25,315 nucleotides of DNA from Gammaproteobacteria bacterium RIFCSPLOWO2_02_FULL_56_15 (GTDB lineage Bacteria; Pseudomonadota; Gammaproteobacteria; Eutrophobiales; Eutrophobiaceae). Position numbers and translations under genes: made by a program. The DNA lies in the NCBI GenBank assembly GCA_001801825.1, contig MGYR01000057.1, forward strand, positions 924-26,238, written 5' to 3'. Of the stretch, positions 7,547 to 16,121 are shown piece by piece. Each line of letters begins with the position of its first letter. Position 1 is the first letter of the stretch. The notes beneath the pieces are model-generated. The model had not been told where the DNA came from and ran no database searches. It saw only the letters and a list, made by a program, of their open reading frames with translations.

Positions 7547-8010
7547 TGCCAAAGGTCGGTGTCCAGATTGCCTCCACAGTAACGGAGTTGCCTGAAGGTA
7601 AAACGATCAGGCGCTGGGTTCGCACTGCACTTAGGGATAGAAAAAAACAGGCAGATCTGACTATCCGCATCACGGACATGGATGAGGCCAGGCAATTGAA
7701 TAAGCGCTGGCGCGGAAGCAACGAGGCCACCAATGTCCTGTCTTTCCCTGCTTTGTCTCCCGGGGAGATTGAACCCCATAAGCAACCCTATTTAGGGGAT
7801 ATCGTGATTTGCGCCCCTGTGATCTGCGCGGAAGCAAGACAGCAGGGCAAAGAGCTTCAGGCTCACCTCGCACACATAGTTATTCATGGTGTATTACACT
7901 TGTTAGGATATGATCACATCGAGCCCAAGATGGCCGCTGACATGGAGAACCTGGAAATCAGGATCCTATCGGCCATCGGGGTTAGCAACCCTTATATAAT
8001 CGAAGAATGA
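7546..8010 (+). CDS. ybeY: Endoribonuclease YbeY, rRNA maturation factor
   Basis: YbeY is a small zinc-dependent endoribonuclease needed for 16S rRNA 3'-end maturation and late 70S ribosome quality control. The 154-residue product has the family's diagnostic H3xH5xH zinc motif: H114, H118 and H124 within HGVLHLLGYDH. It also has the upstream NVLSFP and YLGDIVIC segments. Its length is normal. It overlaps ybeZ by one base and corC by four (ATGA), which implies translational coupling and a fixed ratio of these partner proteins. Confidence 0.97.
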   Translation: MPKVGVQIASTVTELPEGKTIRRWVRTALRDRKKQADLTIRITDMDEARQLNKRWRGSNEATNVLSFPALSPGEIEPHKQPYLGDIVICAPVICAEARQQGKELQAHLAHIVIHGVLHLLGYDHIEPKMAADMENLEIRILSAIGVSNPYIIEE

Positions 8011-8840
8011 AAAAACAAAAGGATTCCGAACCTCCCTCCCGGCTGTCACTCCTGAAGAACTTTCTTTCTCGGGGACCTAAGGATCGTCCGGCTTTACTCG
8101 AGATCCTGCGCAATTCTGAAACCAGGAATCTGCTGGACTCCGATGCACTGATTATGATCGAAGGCGCTCTGCACGTCTCCGATATGCGGGTCAATGACAT
8201 CATGGTACCCAAGGTACAAATGGTTGTTGTTTCTTATGATGCCAATCCGGCAGAGATCATCCGGACCGTCGTCGAGTCCGGGCATTCAAGATTCCCGGTT
8301 ATAGGCGAAGATTCCAATGATGTGATGGGAATCCTGCTGGCCAAGGATCTCTTGTCCTACTTTGCCAATCCCGCCGGGGAATCCTTTAATATCAAGGATG
8401 CGATGCGCCCGGCAGTTTTCATCCCGGAAAGCAAGCGCCTGAACATCCTGCTGCGGGAATTCAAATCCAGCCGGAACCACATGGCGATCATTGTGGATGA
8501 GTACGGTGTAACCGGACTGGTCACCATAGAGGATATCATCGAGGAAATCGTTGGTGAAATCGAAGATGAACATGATATCGAAGAGGAAGATAACATACAT
8601 CAGCACGGCGTCAACCGTTATACAGTAAGGGCAATAACGCCTATCGAGGAATTCAATAAACGCTTCGGTACTGATCTGAGCGATACAGAATACGATACCA
8701 TCGGCGGACTGGTCATCAACGCTTTCGGACACCTGCCCAAGAGAGGTGAATCCATTGACCTGGCGGGATTTCACATCAAGGTATTGCGGGCGGATCGCCG
8801 CCGGATCCAGTTATTGAAACTCACGAAGGGTGAACATTAA
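8007..8840 (+). CDS. corC: CorC/YbeX-family CBS-domain protein
   Basis: This is a 277-residue cytoplasmic protein of the CorC/YbeX type, linked to magnesium and cobalt homeostasis and, in more recent work on the E. coli homologue, to ribosome metabolism. Residues about 60-120 and 128-188 form a pair of CBS domains (the first begins DIMVPKVQMV; the second contains HMAIIVDEYGVTGLVTIEDI), which bind adenine nucleotides. A strongly acidic linker (EIEDEHDIEEED) leads to a CorC_HlyC transporter-associated domain at about 200-275. There is no membrane DUF21 domain, as expected for the short YbeX form. It starts with an ATGA overlap with ybeY. Confidence 0.95.
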   Translation: MKKQKDSEPPSRLSLLKNFLSRGPKDRPALLEILRNSETRNLLDSDALIMIEGALHVSDMRVNDIMVPKVQMVVVSYDANPAEIIRTVVESGHSRFPVIGEDSNDVMGILLAKDLLSYFANPAGESFNIKDAMRPAVFIPESKRLNILLREFKSSRNHMAIIVDEYGVTGLVTIEDIIEEIVGEIEDEHDIEEEDNIHQHGVNRYTVRAITPIEEFNKRFGTDLSDTEYDTIGGLVINAFGHLPKRGESIDLAGFHIKVLRADRRRIQLLKLTKGEH

Positions 8841-10374
8841 CCACCGCACGCAAATTCAGCCTGAGCGCGGAATTCCTGTGGCCGCCAATTTCATAAAAAA
8901 AATCCCGGCAGAATTCTGCTGTCTGTTATCCGGAATGGTCATGCCGCTGGCCTTCGCGCCTTTCAATTTCTGGCCCGTTTCCATCGCAGCAACAGCAATA
9001 CTCTTTTACCTCTCGGTGGACAGGACGCCGCGCCAAGGTTTCCTTTGCGGTTATCTCTTCGGGATCGGCATGTTCGGTGCGGGAGTCAACTGGCTGCATA
9101 TCAGCATCAACCAGTTCGGTGGAATGAGTCTCACCGGATCCCTCCTGGTGACGATGGTACTCGTGCTGTTCCTGGCCTTGTATCCTGCGTTGACGATTCT
9201 TGGCGGCAAGCGCTTTTTTTCAAGTAGGGGATCCACTGTCTATCTGTTTTCACTGGCTGTCCTGTGGATATTATTTGAATGGCTGCGGGCCTGGTTGTTT
9301 ACTGGTTTCCCCTGGCTCCAGATCGGCTATGCACATGCCGATTCTCCACTGTCAGGCCTTGCGCCGGTGACGGGAATTTACGGCACCGGTCTGGCGGTCA
9401 CGGTTAGCTCCTGCCTGCTGGTATTGTTGGCTCGTAGAGGAACGATAAAAAGGTTTACTGTACTCCTGGTCCTTTTGTGCCTGTGGCTTGCTTCCTGGGT
9501 ACTTGGACGGATGGATTGGGTGGGTCCAAGTGGAAGCGATATTTCCGTCGCCCTCATACAGGGAGGGATCCCACAGGACATGAAGTGGCAGCCGCAATTT
9601 CGACGCCAGGGTTTTGAACTTTACCTCGAACTTTCGGAACCTTTCTGGAATCGCGATCTGATCGTTTGGCCGGAAACAGCCCTACCGGTCTTCCTCAGCC
9701 ATTCGAATGCATATCTGGAGGAAATTGAGACCCTTCGTCAACGGGGAGGGGGCAGCCTCCTGCTGGGTATACCCGTGGATGACCCGGATACAGGGCAGTA
9801 CTTCAACAGCGCTTTACTTCTGGGCAGTGAGCTATTCGTGTATCACAAACGTCACTTGGTCCCCTTTGGAGAATATCTCCCGTTGAAATTTCTACTGGGT
9901 CGTATCCTGAATTTTCTGGAGATTCCGATGTCGGATTTCACGCCGGGCAAGTCTGTGAGTCCGGTCTTCGACACCGGTGTTTTCCGAGTCGGCATTTCCA
10001 TCTGTTATGAGGCGACCTTCGGAAGCGAGATAATACAAGCAATGCCTGATGCCGAATTTCTTATCAATATCAGTAATGACGCCTGGTTCGGCGACTCACT
10101 GGCGCCACATCAGCATCTGCAGATGGCCAGAATGCGGGCCCTGGAGACCAGCCGTTTCATGCTCCGCGCCACTAACACCGGTATCACGGCAATCATTGAT
10201 AACAAAGGCAGGGTCATCAGGCGTGCCGAGCAGTTCAATCCCGCTGCCATCAGTGACAGGATCAGCCTCTACCACGGATTGACGCCCTATGCTGCGACCG
10301 GTGACATACCGGTTATCATGCTGTGTATGCTTGTGTTGCTGCTGTTGCGGATCCGCAAGACTGAAATTATTTGA
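8830..10374 (+). CDS. lnt: Apolipoprotein N-acyltransferase Lnt
   Basis: Lnt is the inner-membrane enzyme that adds the third acyl chain to the N-terminal cysteine of lipoproteins before Lol sorting. The 514-residue product has several N-terminal membrane helices (about 28-225), a periplasmic nitrilase-like domain, and a final helix near 485-508. The catalytic triad is present: E282 (WPETALP), K340 (HKRHLVPFGEYLP) and C392 (ICYEATF). Two GTG starts are possible. GTG 8830 overlaps corC by 11 bases, with a purine run directly abutting it. GTG 8878 has a weak GGA at normal spacing and gives an N-terminus closer to typical Lnt proteins. The gene ends the miaB-lnt operon and is convergent with hemE. 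Confidence 0.95.
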   Translation: MNINHRTQIQPERGIPVAANFIKKIPAEFCCLLSGMVMPLAFAPFNFWPVSIAATAILFYLSVDRTPRQGFLCGYLFGIGMFGAGVNWLHISINQFGGMSLTGSLLVTMVLVLFLALYPALTILGGKRFFSSRGSTVYLFSLAVLWILFEWLRAWLFTGFPWLQIGYAHADSPLSGLAPVTGIYGTGLAVTVSSCLLVLLARRGTIKRFTVLLVLLCLWLASWVLGRMDWVGPSGSDISVALIQGGIPQDMKWQPQFRRQGFELYLELSEPFWNRDLIVWPETALPVFLSHSNAYLEEIETLRQRGGGSLLLGIPVDDPDTGQYFNSALLLGSELFVYHKRHLVPFGEYLPLKFLLGRILNFLEIPMSDFTPGKSVSPVFDTGVFRVGISICYEATFGSEIIQAMPDAEFLINISNDAWFGDSLAPHQHLQMARMRALETSRFMLRATNTGITAIIDNKGRVIRRAEQFNPAAISDRISLYHGLTPYAATGDIPVIMLCMLVLLLLRIRKTEII

Positions 10375-10388
10375 ATGTCTCCATGATA

Positions 10389-10410
10389 CCGGCCATCGAA
10401 ATGCGGCCGG
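10389..10410. terminator. Possible hairpin between convergent lnt and hemE
   Basis: CCGGCC and GGCCGG form a strong 6-bp GC stem around a 10-base loop in the 80-base gap between the two convergent genes. No T-run follows on either strand, so a standard intrinsic terminator is not shown, though the position suits a bidirectional transcription barrier. Confidence 0.3.
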
Positions 10411-10454
10411 CCAATACGTCCATGCCACTGATAGCGTTTCCCCGTACGATTAGC

Positions 10455-11525
10455 TCATTCGCTATGATAGGGCACACTCAGCTCGTGGACAGCATCAACC
10501 AGAACCTTGAGCTTGTCGGGTTCAACGTGCTGGGAAATACCATGCCCCAGATTGAATACATGTCCGGTGCCGCTGCCGAAAGCCGCCAGTATCTCCGCGG
10601 CCTCGGCCCGAATGGAGTCGGTTGAGCCGAACAGAATCGCAGGATCCATATTGCCCTGGAGCGCAACCCTGCCGCCTGTCCGCCGCCTGATGTCTCCGAT
10701 GCTGACAGTCCAGTCCAGGCCGATGGCATCACAACCGCTTGCTGCAATATCTTCCATCCAGGCGCCCCCGCCCTTGGTAAACAGGATAACCGGTACGGTT
10801 TGAGAACCGGTCCCGCGCTTAAGTCGTCCTACAATATCCTTCATATATCGCAGGGAAAATTCCCGATAGGCGGCAGGTGTCAGGATGCCACCCCAGGTAT
10901 CGAAGATCTGCACGGCGTTGACGCCCGCCGCGATCTGGGCATTGAGATAATCCGCAACCGATCGCGCCAGGACTTCCAGAAGGGCATGCAGGGTTTCCGG
11001 CTCTGCATACATCATGGCCTTGGCGAAACGGTACTCGCGGCTCGAACCACCCTCAATCATATAGGTGGCGATCGTCCAGGGGCTGCCGGAAAAACCGATC
11101 AAGGGCAGCCGGTTGTCCAGTTCCCGCTTGATGGTCCTGACAGCGTCCATCACATATCTAAGGTCGCTTTCCGGATCGGGAACTCCGATACGATCCACAT
11201 CGGACCGGTTCCTAATGGGAGAGCTGAAACGCGGACCTTCATTCTCAACGAACTGCAGTCCCAGTCCCATGGCATCCGGAATAGTCAGGATATCGGAAAA
11301 TAGGATCGCGGCATCCAGATCGAAGCGCCGCAAGGGTTGCATGGTTACTTCACAGGCCAGTTCAGGGGAACGACAAAGGTCCATGAAGCTTCCCGCCTGT
11401 TGCCGGGTTCTGCGGTACTCCGGCAGATAGCGGCCGGCCTGTCGCATGATCCAGATCGGTGTACGGTCAACGGGTTGACGTAACAATGCACGGATCAGGC
11501 GGTCGTTTTTCAATTCATGGATCAT
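10455..11525 (-). CDS. hemE: Uroporphyrinogen decarboxylase HemE
   Basis: HemE decarboxylates the four acetate side chains of uroporphyrinogen III to give coproporphyrinogen III in haem synthesis. The 356-residue product from the ATG at 11525 begins MIHELKNDRLIRALLRQPVD, close to other gammaproteobacterial HemE proteins. Family segments include WIMRQAGRYLPEYR, AAILFSDILTIPDAMG, GFSGSPWTIATYMIEGG, DTWGG and NLGHGI. The frame stays open upstream to an ATG at 11609, which would add 28 hydrophobic residues not found in this cytoplasmic enzyme, so the later start is chosen. No clear Shine-Dalgarno precedes it. It is divergent from the MFS gene and convergent with lnt. Confidence 0.96.
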   Translation of the reverse strand: MIHELKNDRLIRALLRQPVDRTPIWIMRQAGRYLPEYRRTRQQAGSFMDLCRSPELACEVTMQPLRRFDLDAAILFSDILTIPDAMGLGLQFVENEGPRFSSPIRNRSDVDRIGVPDPESDLRYVMDAVRTIKRELDNRLPLIGFSGSPWTIATYMIEGGSSREYRFAKAMMYAEPETLHALLEVLARSVADYLNAQIAAGVNAVQIFDTWGGILTPAAYREFSLRYMKDIVGRLKRGTGSQTVPVILFTKGGGAWMEDIAASGCDAIGLDWTVSIGDIRRRTGGRVALQGNMDPAILFGSTDSIRAEAAEILAAFGSGTGHVFNLGHGISQHVEPDKLKVLVDAVHELSVPYHSE

Positions 11526-11570
11526 AACACAGGGGATCATTGCAGCAGGGGAAATCATACAGGAAAAAGG

Positions 11571-11576
11571 TATAAT
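11571..11576 (+). promoter_or_regulatory. Candidate -10 box of the MFS transporter gene
   Basis: A perfect TATAAT lies 32 bases before the MFS ATG. No good -35 match occurs 16-18 bases upstream, so the promoter is tentative; it would start transcription near 11583. Confidence 0.35.
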
Positions 11577-11607
11577 AAACAGTAATATCCATCCACACTG
11601 ATGACCC

Positions 11608-13074
11608 ATGCCGATGGGGATCGCAAGGACCGCACAAGGACCTGTATTGTACGCAGAAGAGATTCAGAAATACTACGACGGCAGCCCAGCGGCCCGCTGG
11701 CTCGCGCTCGCCAGCATCTGTCTTGTCAACCTATCCAACTCCCTGACCATGTCATCCACCAATGTGGCGGTACCGGAGATCGCGAAAGACCTGTCTGCTG
11801 ATGCCGTCCTGATCAGCTGGATACCGACGGCGTTTCTGCTCAGTAATGTCGTGGTGATCTTACCGGCCGGCCGGCTGGCGGATATTCATGGACGTAAAAG
11901 GGTCTATCTCACGGGGATCATCGTTTTCACTCTGGCCAGCCTGGTCGCCTCCCAGGCGCCGAGCATTGAATGGCTGCTCTTCACACGTGTACTGCAGGGA
12001 CTGGGTTCGGGCATGTCCTTTGCCACCGGTCTTGCCATCGTGATGTCCATATTCAGCGCCAGCAACCGAGGTATGGCGCTTGGCTTCGCCAATGCGGCTG
12101 TCTATATAGGCATGTCCTGCGGTCCGGTGCTCGGCGGTTGGATCACCGAAACACTGGGCTGGCGCACCATCTTCATGTTTCCGGTACCGCTGATCACCAT
12201 AGCGATCACCCTGATCCTGCTGCGTCTCAAAGGAGAGTGGAAAAGTGAGACGCCGGACAAGGTGGACTGGCTGGGCAGTCTGATCTTTCTCGGCTGGGCA
12301 TCCTCCCTGTTCCTGGGGGTCTCCTTGCTGCCGTCACCAAGCGGCATGCTGTGCGTGTCAGCGGGAGTTGCCGGTCTGATCCTGTTTGTCTACCAGCAGA
12401 CGACTACCCGTTATCCCCTGATCCGCTTTCGGGCGATCATGGATAATCGTATATTCTCGAGATCGCTGCTGGCCAGCACTTGCGCCTATGCCAGTAACTT
12501 TCCGTTGGTCTTCCTGCTCAGTCTGTACCTGCAGTTTATCCAGGGCATGTCCCCGGCTGCGGCCGGGAAACTGATGATGCTGCAGGCAATTACAATGGCA
12601 ATCGTGGCGCCCTTTGCCGGCCGTCTCTCGGATCGCTTCGAACCCAGGATCATCGCAACGACCGGATGTCTGATCATGTCCTGTGCCCTCATGGTGCTGC
12701 AGCATGTCGATGTGGATACATCGCTGCATATCATCGCTGCTGCCTTGATGACACTGGGATTCGGTTTCGGCCTGTTTACCTCTCCCAACAATAATGCCGC
12801 CTTGGGCTCGGTGGACAAGGCAAGGCTCAGCATAGCCTCTGCGCTGCTGAGCCTGTCGCGCCTGATGGGAAACATGACCGGGTCCGCCGGCGTCCTGCTC
12901 CTCGTCTCGATAATCATCGGCAACGTGGAATTGGAACCGAGTCAGTATCGTGCCTTGCTGGAAGTTATACGCTGGGTACTCAGCGCCTCATGCATCTATG
13001 CCCTCTGCGGCGCCTGGTTTTCCTACACCCGCGGGAATGTGCGTAGCCCTGGAGAGTCCGGCAGATCGGACTGA
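11608..13074 (+). CDS. MFS exporter of the DHA2 (EmrB/QacA-like) type
   Basis: This is a 488-residue integral membrane protein with a hydrophobic profile consistent with about 14 helices, the number typical of the DHA2 drug:proton antiporter family. It carries the MFS motif A loop between helices 2 and 3 (GRLADIHGRKRVY), a conserved NVAVPEIAKDL segment after helix 1, and a motif C-like glycine-rich GPVLGGWI. Such proteins export drugs, dyes or metabolites by proton antiport; the substrate cannot be read from sequence. There is no adjacent EmrA-type membrane fusion protein or outer membrane channel gene, so it probably acts alone in the inner membrane. The ATG at 11608 or the ATG at 11614 could be the start; neither has a good ribosome site. 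It lies between hemE and the aminotransferase gene. Confidence 0.9.
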   Translation: MPMGIARTAQGPVLYAEEIQKYYDGSPAARWLALASICLVNLSNSLTMSSTNVAVPEIAKDLSADAVLISWIPTAFLLSNVVVILPAGRLADIHGRKRVYLTGIIVFTLASLVASQAPSIEWLLFTRVLQGLGSGMSFATGLAIVMSIFSASNRGMALGFANAAVYIGMSCGPVLGGWITETLGWRTIFMFPVPLITIAITLILLRLKGEWKSETPDKVDWLGSLIFLGWASSLFLGVSLLPSPSGMLCVSAGVAGLILFVYQQTTTRYPLIRFRAIMDNRIFSRSLLASTCAYASNFPLVFLLSLYLQFIQGMSPAAAGKLMMLQAITMAIVAPFAGRLSDRFEPRIIATTGCLIMSCALMVLQHVDVDTSLHIIAAALMTLGFGFGLFTSPNNNAALGSVDKARLSIASALLSLSRLMGNMTGSAGVLLLVSIIIGNVELEPSQYRALLEVIRWVLSASCIYALCGAWFSYTRGNVRSPGESGRSD

Positions 13075-13123
13075 AGCACCCGGTCTGTTAAGCGGACACT
13101 CCGGATGCGCAGGCAGAGAGTCC

Positions 13124-14416
13124 TCAGCCGCCTGTGCCCAGGGAATCCAGTTGCTTCCGCACGGAGGCCAGTTTCACACAGTTGACAAAGACCACCATGG
13201 TCTTTTCCACTTCATCCAGCACCGGCAGGGAGGGGGCAAGACGGATGTTCTTGTCCTCCGGATCGCGGCCGTAGGGAAAGGTGGCGCCGGCGGGCGTCAG
13301 TTTCACACCTGCCGCGGCTGCCAGCCGCACTACCTCGCTCGCAACCCCGGGGCGGGCATCGAAGGATACAAAGTATCCACCACCAGGGACCTGCCAGTGG
13401 CCCAGATCGGTATCTGCGAAATTTTCCTCGAGACACCGGATTACCGCCGCAAATTTTGGCCGCAGCATTTCAGCATGTTTTTTCATGTGTTGTTTCAGCG
13501 CATAAATGTCGGGAAACATTTTTGCATGCCGGAGTTGGTTCACCTTGTCAGGGCCTATGGTGGCGATACCCAGATGCTTCCTGAATTTGGCCAGATTTCC
13601 CGCAGAAGCCGCCAGGAAGGCGACACCGGCGCCGGCGAAACTGATCTTCGATGTGGACGTAAACTGCAACACGCTGTCTGCGGTCCCAAAACGGTCACAG
13701 TAATCCATGATGTTTGCCAGCAGCGGGGGGTTATCGTGGAGATCGTGCACCGCGTAGGCATTGTCCCAGAACAGCCGGAAGTTATTCGATGCGATCCGGC
13801 CCAGGGCGGCCATCCGTTCGACAACAGCATCACTGAACACGATTCCGGTGGGATTGGAATACTTGGGAACCACCCATAGTCCCCGGATTAGCGGGTCTTT
13901 TCTGATTAAGATCTCAACCTCGTCCATATCGGGACCATCATCCCGCATGCCAACATTGAGCATTTCAATGCCCAGTTCCTGGCAAATGGCGAAATGCCGA
14001 TCATAACCGGGGACCGGACAGATAAACTTGACCTTCCCTTCCTCCTTCCATGGCCTGGCTCCTTCATGGGTACCGAAGAGGTAAGCAAAGTGGACACATT
14101 GATGCATCAGGCCGAGGCTGCTGTTACCCCCCGCCAGCACCATGGCGGGTTTAACACCCAGCAGGTCAGCGCCCAACTGGCGCAATTCCTGTATGCCATC
14201 AAGCCCGCCGTAGTTACGCGTATCGGTACCGTCGGCGGAAATGTAGTCTCCGGCCAGTATGCCATCGAGACCATTGGCAAGATCCAGCTGTAGTGAGGAG
14301 GGTTTCCCCCGGGTAAGGTCAAGATTCAGATTCCGCTTCCTGATGTTTTCATATTCAGCAGCAAGTTCCTTCTCCCACCGCAACAACTGCGCCGCATCGG
14401 CTTTCTCAATATACAA
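13124..14416 (-). CDS. PLP-dependent aminotransferase, type Ic aspartate aminotransferase-like
   Basis: This is a fold-type I PLP enzyme of 430 residues resembling the Asp_aminotransf (MocR-like, subgroup Ic) family, which includes the Corynebacterium aspartate aminotransferase. Supporting segments are LDLTRGKPS near the start, NYGGLDG, YSNPTG (about 186-191), WDNAYAVHDL, and the PLP lysine in TSTSKISFAGAG (about K257). The C-terminal RLAPS carries the expected carboxylate-binding arginine. The frame is open to an ATG at 14485, but family proteins start near the TTG at 14416, which has GAGG seven bases upstream; the ATG does not have a well-placed ribosome site. The likely reaction is amino exchange between aspartate and 2-oxoglutarate, but the amino donor is not certain. 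Its position beside gltD suggests use of the glutamate pool. Confidence 0.9.
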   Translation of the reverse strand: MYIEKADAAQLLRWEKELAAEYENIRKRNLNLDLTRGKPSSLQLDLANGLDGILAGDYISADGTDTRNYGGLDGIQELRQLGADLLGVKPAMVLAGGNSSLGLMHQCVHFAYLFGTHEGARPWKEEGKVKFICPVPGYDRHFAICQELGIEMLNVGMRDDGPDMDEVEILIRKDPLIRGLWVVPKYSNPTGIVFSDAVVERMAALGRIASNNFRLFWDNAYAVHDLHDNPPLLANIMDYCDRFGTADSVLQFTSTSKISFAGAGVAFLAASAGNLAKFRKHLGIATIGPDKVNQLRHAKMFPDIYALKQHMKKHAEMLRPKFAAVIRCLEENFADTDLGHWQVPGGGYFVSFDARPGVASEVVRLAAAAGVKLTPAGATFPYGRDPEDKNIRLAPSLPVLDEVEKTMVVFVNCVKLASVRKQLDSLGTGG

Positions 14417-14427
14417 GTCAATACCTC
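14414..14427 (-). promoter_or_regulatory. Ribosome binding site that decides a TTG start
   Basis: On the minus strand GAGG (14424-14427) stands seven bases before TTG (14416-14414). The product from this TTG begins with the expected first helix of the aminotransferase family. The upstream ATG at 14485 has its nearest AGGAG 16 bases away, too far to be efficient. Confidence 0.6.
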
Positions 14428-14657
14428 GATTCTTGGGCAAATATACGAAAGCGGCTCCCTCCGTACCGGTCGCAAGGCTGGCCATGCTGAAATCCGGTTG
14501 GCTCCTGGAACGCGCGAAGCATATGGAATTGTCAGTATAAAATCAACCTGGTGCGAACGGCGATTAGGCGAAGGCATGCACCATAAGAATCCATCGAATA
14601 TCTGGCCGCAAGATCCCTTAGTGCGGCAATGCAGCAACTTGTGACAGATGAACAACT

Positions 14658-14674
14658 CCGCTGGATAACAGCGG
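14658..14674 (-). terminator. Possible hairpin after gltD
   Basis: CCGCTG and CAGCGG form a perfect 6-bp stem with a 5-base loop starting two bases after the gltD stop. On the minus strand it is followed by AGTTGTTC, not a clean T-run, so termination would be partial or would need help. Confidence 0.35.
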
Positions 14675-14675
14675 T

Positions 14676-16121
14676 TCAGAGCGGAGCCGGCAGTTCAGAT
14701 GCGCCCATGAGGTATCGATCGATTGCCCTTGCGGCAGAACGGCCCTCGGCAATGGCCCATACAATCAGGGATTGGCCATGCTGCATGTCTCCGGCTGTGA
14801 AAACACCCTCAACGCTGGTTTTCCATCCTCCGTCATGCCAGACGTTATTGCGATCGGTGAATCGCACACCCAGATCTTCCAGCATGCCTTTTTTCTCCGG
14901 TCCCACAAAACCCATGGACAACAGGGCCAACTGGCAAGGGAGAAGATAATGGCTTCTAGGCACTTCATTGAAGGTGATCCTGCCGTAGTTATGTACGATT
15001 TCTACTCGGCATAGCTCCAACTGCTGGAGATTTCCTTTATCATCCCCTATGAAACGGGTGGTTGACGCCGAATAGAGCCGTTTGCCTCCTTCTTCATGCG
15101 CAGACGCCACACGGTAGATATTTGGCCACTCCGGCCACGGATTGCCTTCGGAGCGTTTTTCCGGTGGTCTCGGCATGATCTCGATCTGATGAACTGATGC
15201 CGCCTTCTGCCGGTGTACGGTACCCAGGCAATCCGCGCCCGTGTCACCCCCACCGATAACGACGACGTGCTTGCCTGTGGCTGAAATACACTCCGTCTCG
15301 GGGATGGAATCCCCATGGCAGTCACGGCCGGCCTGGGTAAGATATTCCATGGCGAAATGCACACCCTTCAGTTCCCGGCCCGGGATTGGTAAATCCCGGG
15401 CTTGGCTGGCGCCCCCGGCAAGCAACAACGTATCGAAATTCCCTGTCAGGGTCGAGACCGGGATATTCTGTCCAATATAGGCATTCGTCCGGAACTCGAC
15501 ACCTTCTTCCTGCATCTGCTCCATACGTCTATCCAGGCGGTATTTCTCCATTTTGAATTCCGGAATTCCATATCTCAGCAATCCACCGATACGATCGCTT
15601 CTTTCGAATACAGTGACTGCATGTCCGGCGCGGGCAAGCTGCTGTGCAGCCGCGAGTCCCGCCGGACCAGACCCGACGATCGCTACCTTCTTGCCGGTCT
15701 TTTTCTCCGCAGGTTGTGGTCTTATCCAGCCGTTTTCCCAGGCTTTATCGATGATCGCTAGTTCCACCGCCTTGATGGTGACGGGATTGTCGTTGATCCC
15801 GAGCACACAGGAACCTTCACAGGGGGCCGGGCACAGGGTACCGGTGAATTCAGGGAAATTATTGGTGGCATGTAGGCGATCAATCGCCGCACGCCATTGT
15901 TCCCGGTAAACCAGGTCGTTCCAGTCCGGGATCAGGTTGCCTAGTGGACAACCGTTGTGGCAGAACGGTATGCCGCAATCCATGCACCGGGAAGCCTGTG
16001 CTTGCAGGGTGGGGTCAGGCCAGGGAGCCATTACCTGCTTCCAGTCCAGCAAGCGTTCCTTTACGGGCCGGTAGGGCTGCTTGTCGCGACCGAGTTCAAG
16101 AAAACCCGTCGGCTTAGCCAT
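14676..16121 (-). CDS. gltD: Glutamate synthase small subunit GltD
   Basis: GltD is the NADPH-oxidising, FAD-containing subunit of glutamate synthase, passing electrons to GltB. The 481-residue product has N-terminal cysteines C46, C49, C54, C58 (CMDCGIPFCHNGC) and C97, C101, C105, which bind the [4Fe-4S] clusters. It has an FAD-binding VAIVGSGPAGLAAA fold, a second nucleotide fold with VVVIGGGDTGADC, and the C-terminal GVFTAGDMQHGQSLIVWAI segment. The start is the ATG at 16121, with GGAGG six bases upstream. It overlaps the gltB end by eight bases. A longer frame from 16166 adds 15 residues that the family lacks. Co-translation with gltB is expected. Confidence 0.97.
   Translation of the reverse strand: MAKPTGFLELGRDKQPYRPVKERLLDWKQVMAPWPDPTLQAQASRCMDCGIPFCHNGCPLGNLIPDWNDLVYREQWRAAIDRLHATNNFPEFTGTLCPAPCEGSCVLGINDNPVTIKAVELAIIDKAWENGWIRPQPAEKKTGKKVAIVGSGPAGLAAAQQLARAGHAVTVFERSDRIGGLLRYGIPEFKMEKYRLDRRMEQMQEEGVEFRTNAYIGQNIPVSTLTGNFDTLLLAGGASQARDLPIPGRELKGVHFAMEYLTQAGRDCHGDSIPETECISATGKHVVVIGGGDTGADCLGTVHRQKAASVHQIEIMPRPPEKRSEGNPWPEWPNIYRVASAHEEGGKRLYSASTTRFIGDDKGNLQQLELCRVEIVHNYGRITFNEVPRSHYLLPCQLALLSMGFVGPEKKGMLEDLGVRFTDRNNVWHDGGWKTSVEGVFTAGDMQHGQSLIVWAIAEGRSAARAIDRYLMGASELPAPL

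Noticed and set aside
12950..13879. Long forward frame (309 codons) antisense to the aminotransferase gene
   Set aside because: It is the mirror of a well-conserved PLP enzyme coding sequence and shows no family motifs of its own. Several similar long antisense frames over gltB, gltD and corC were set aside for the same reason.
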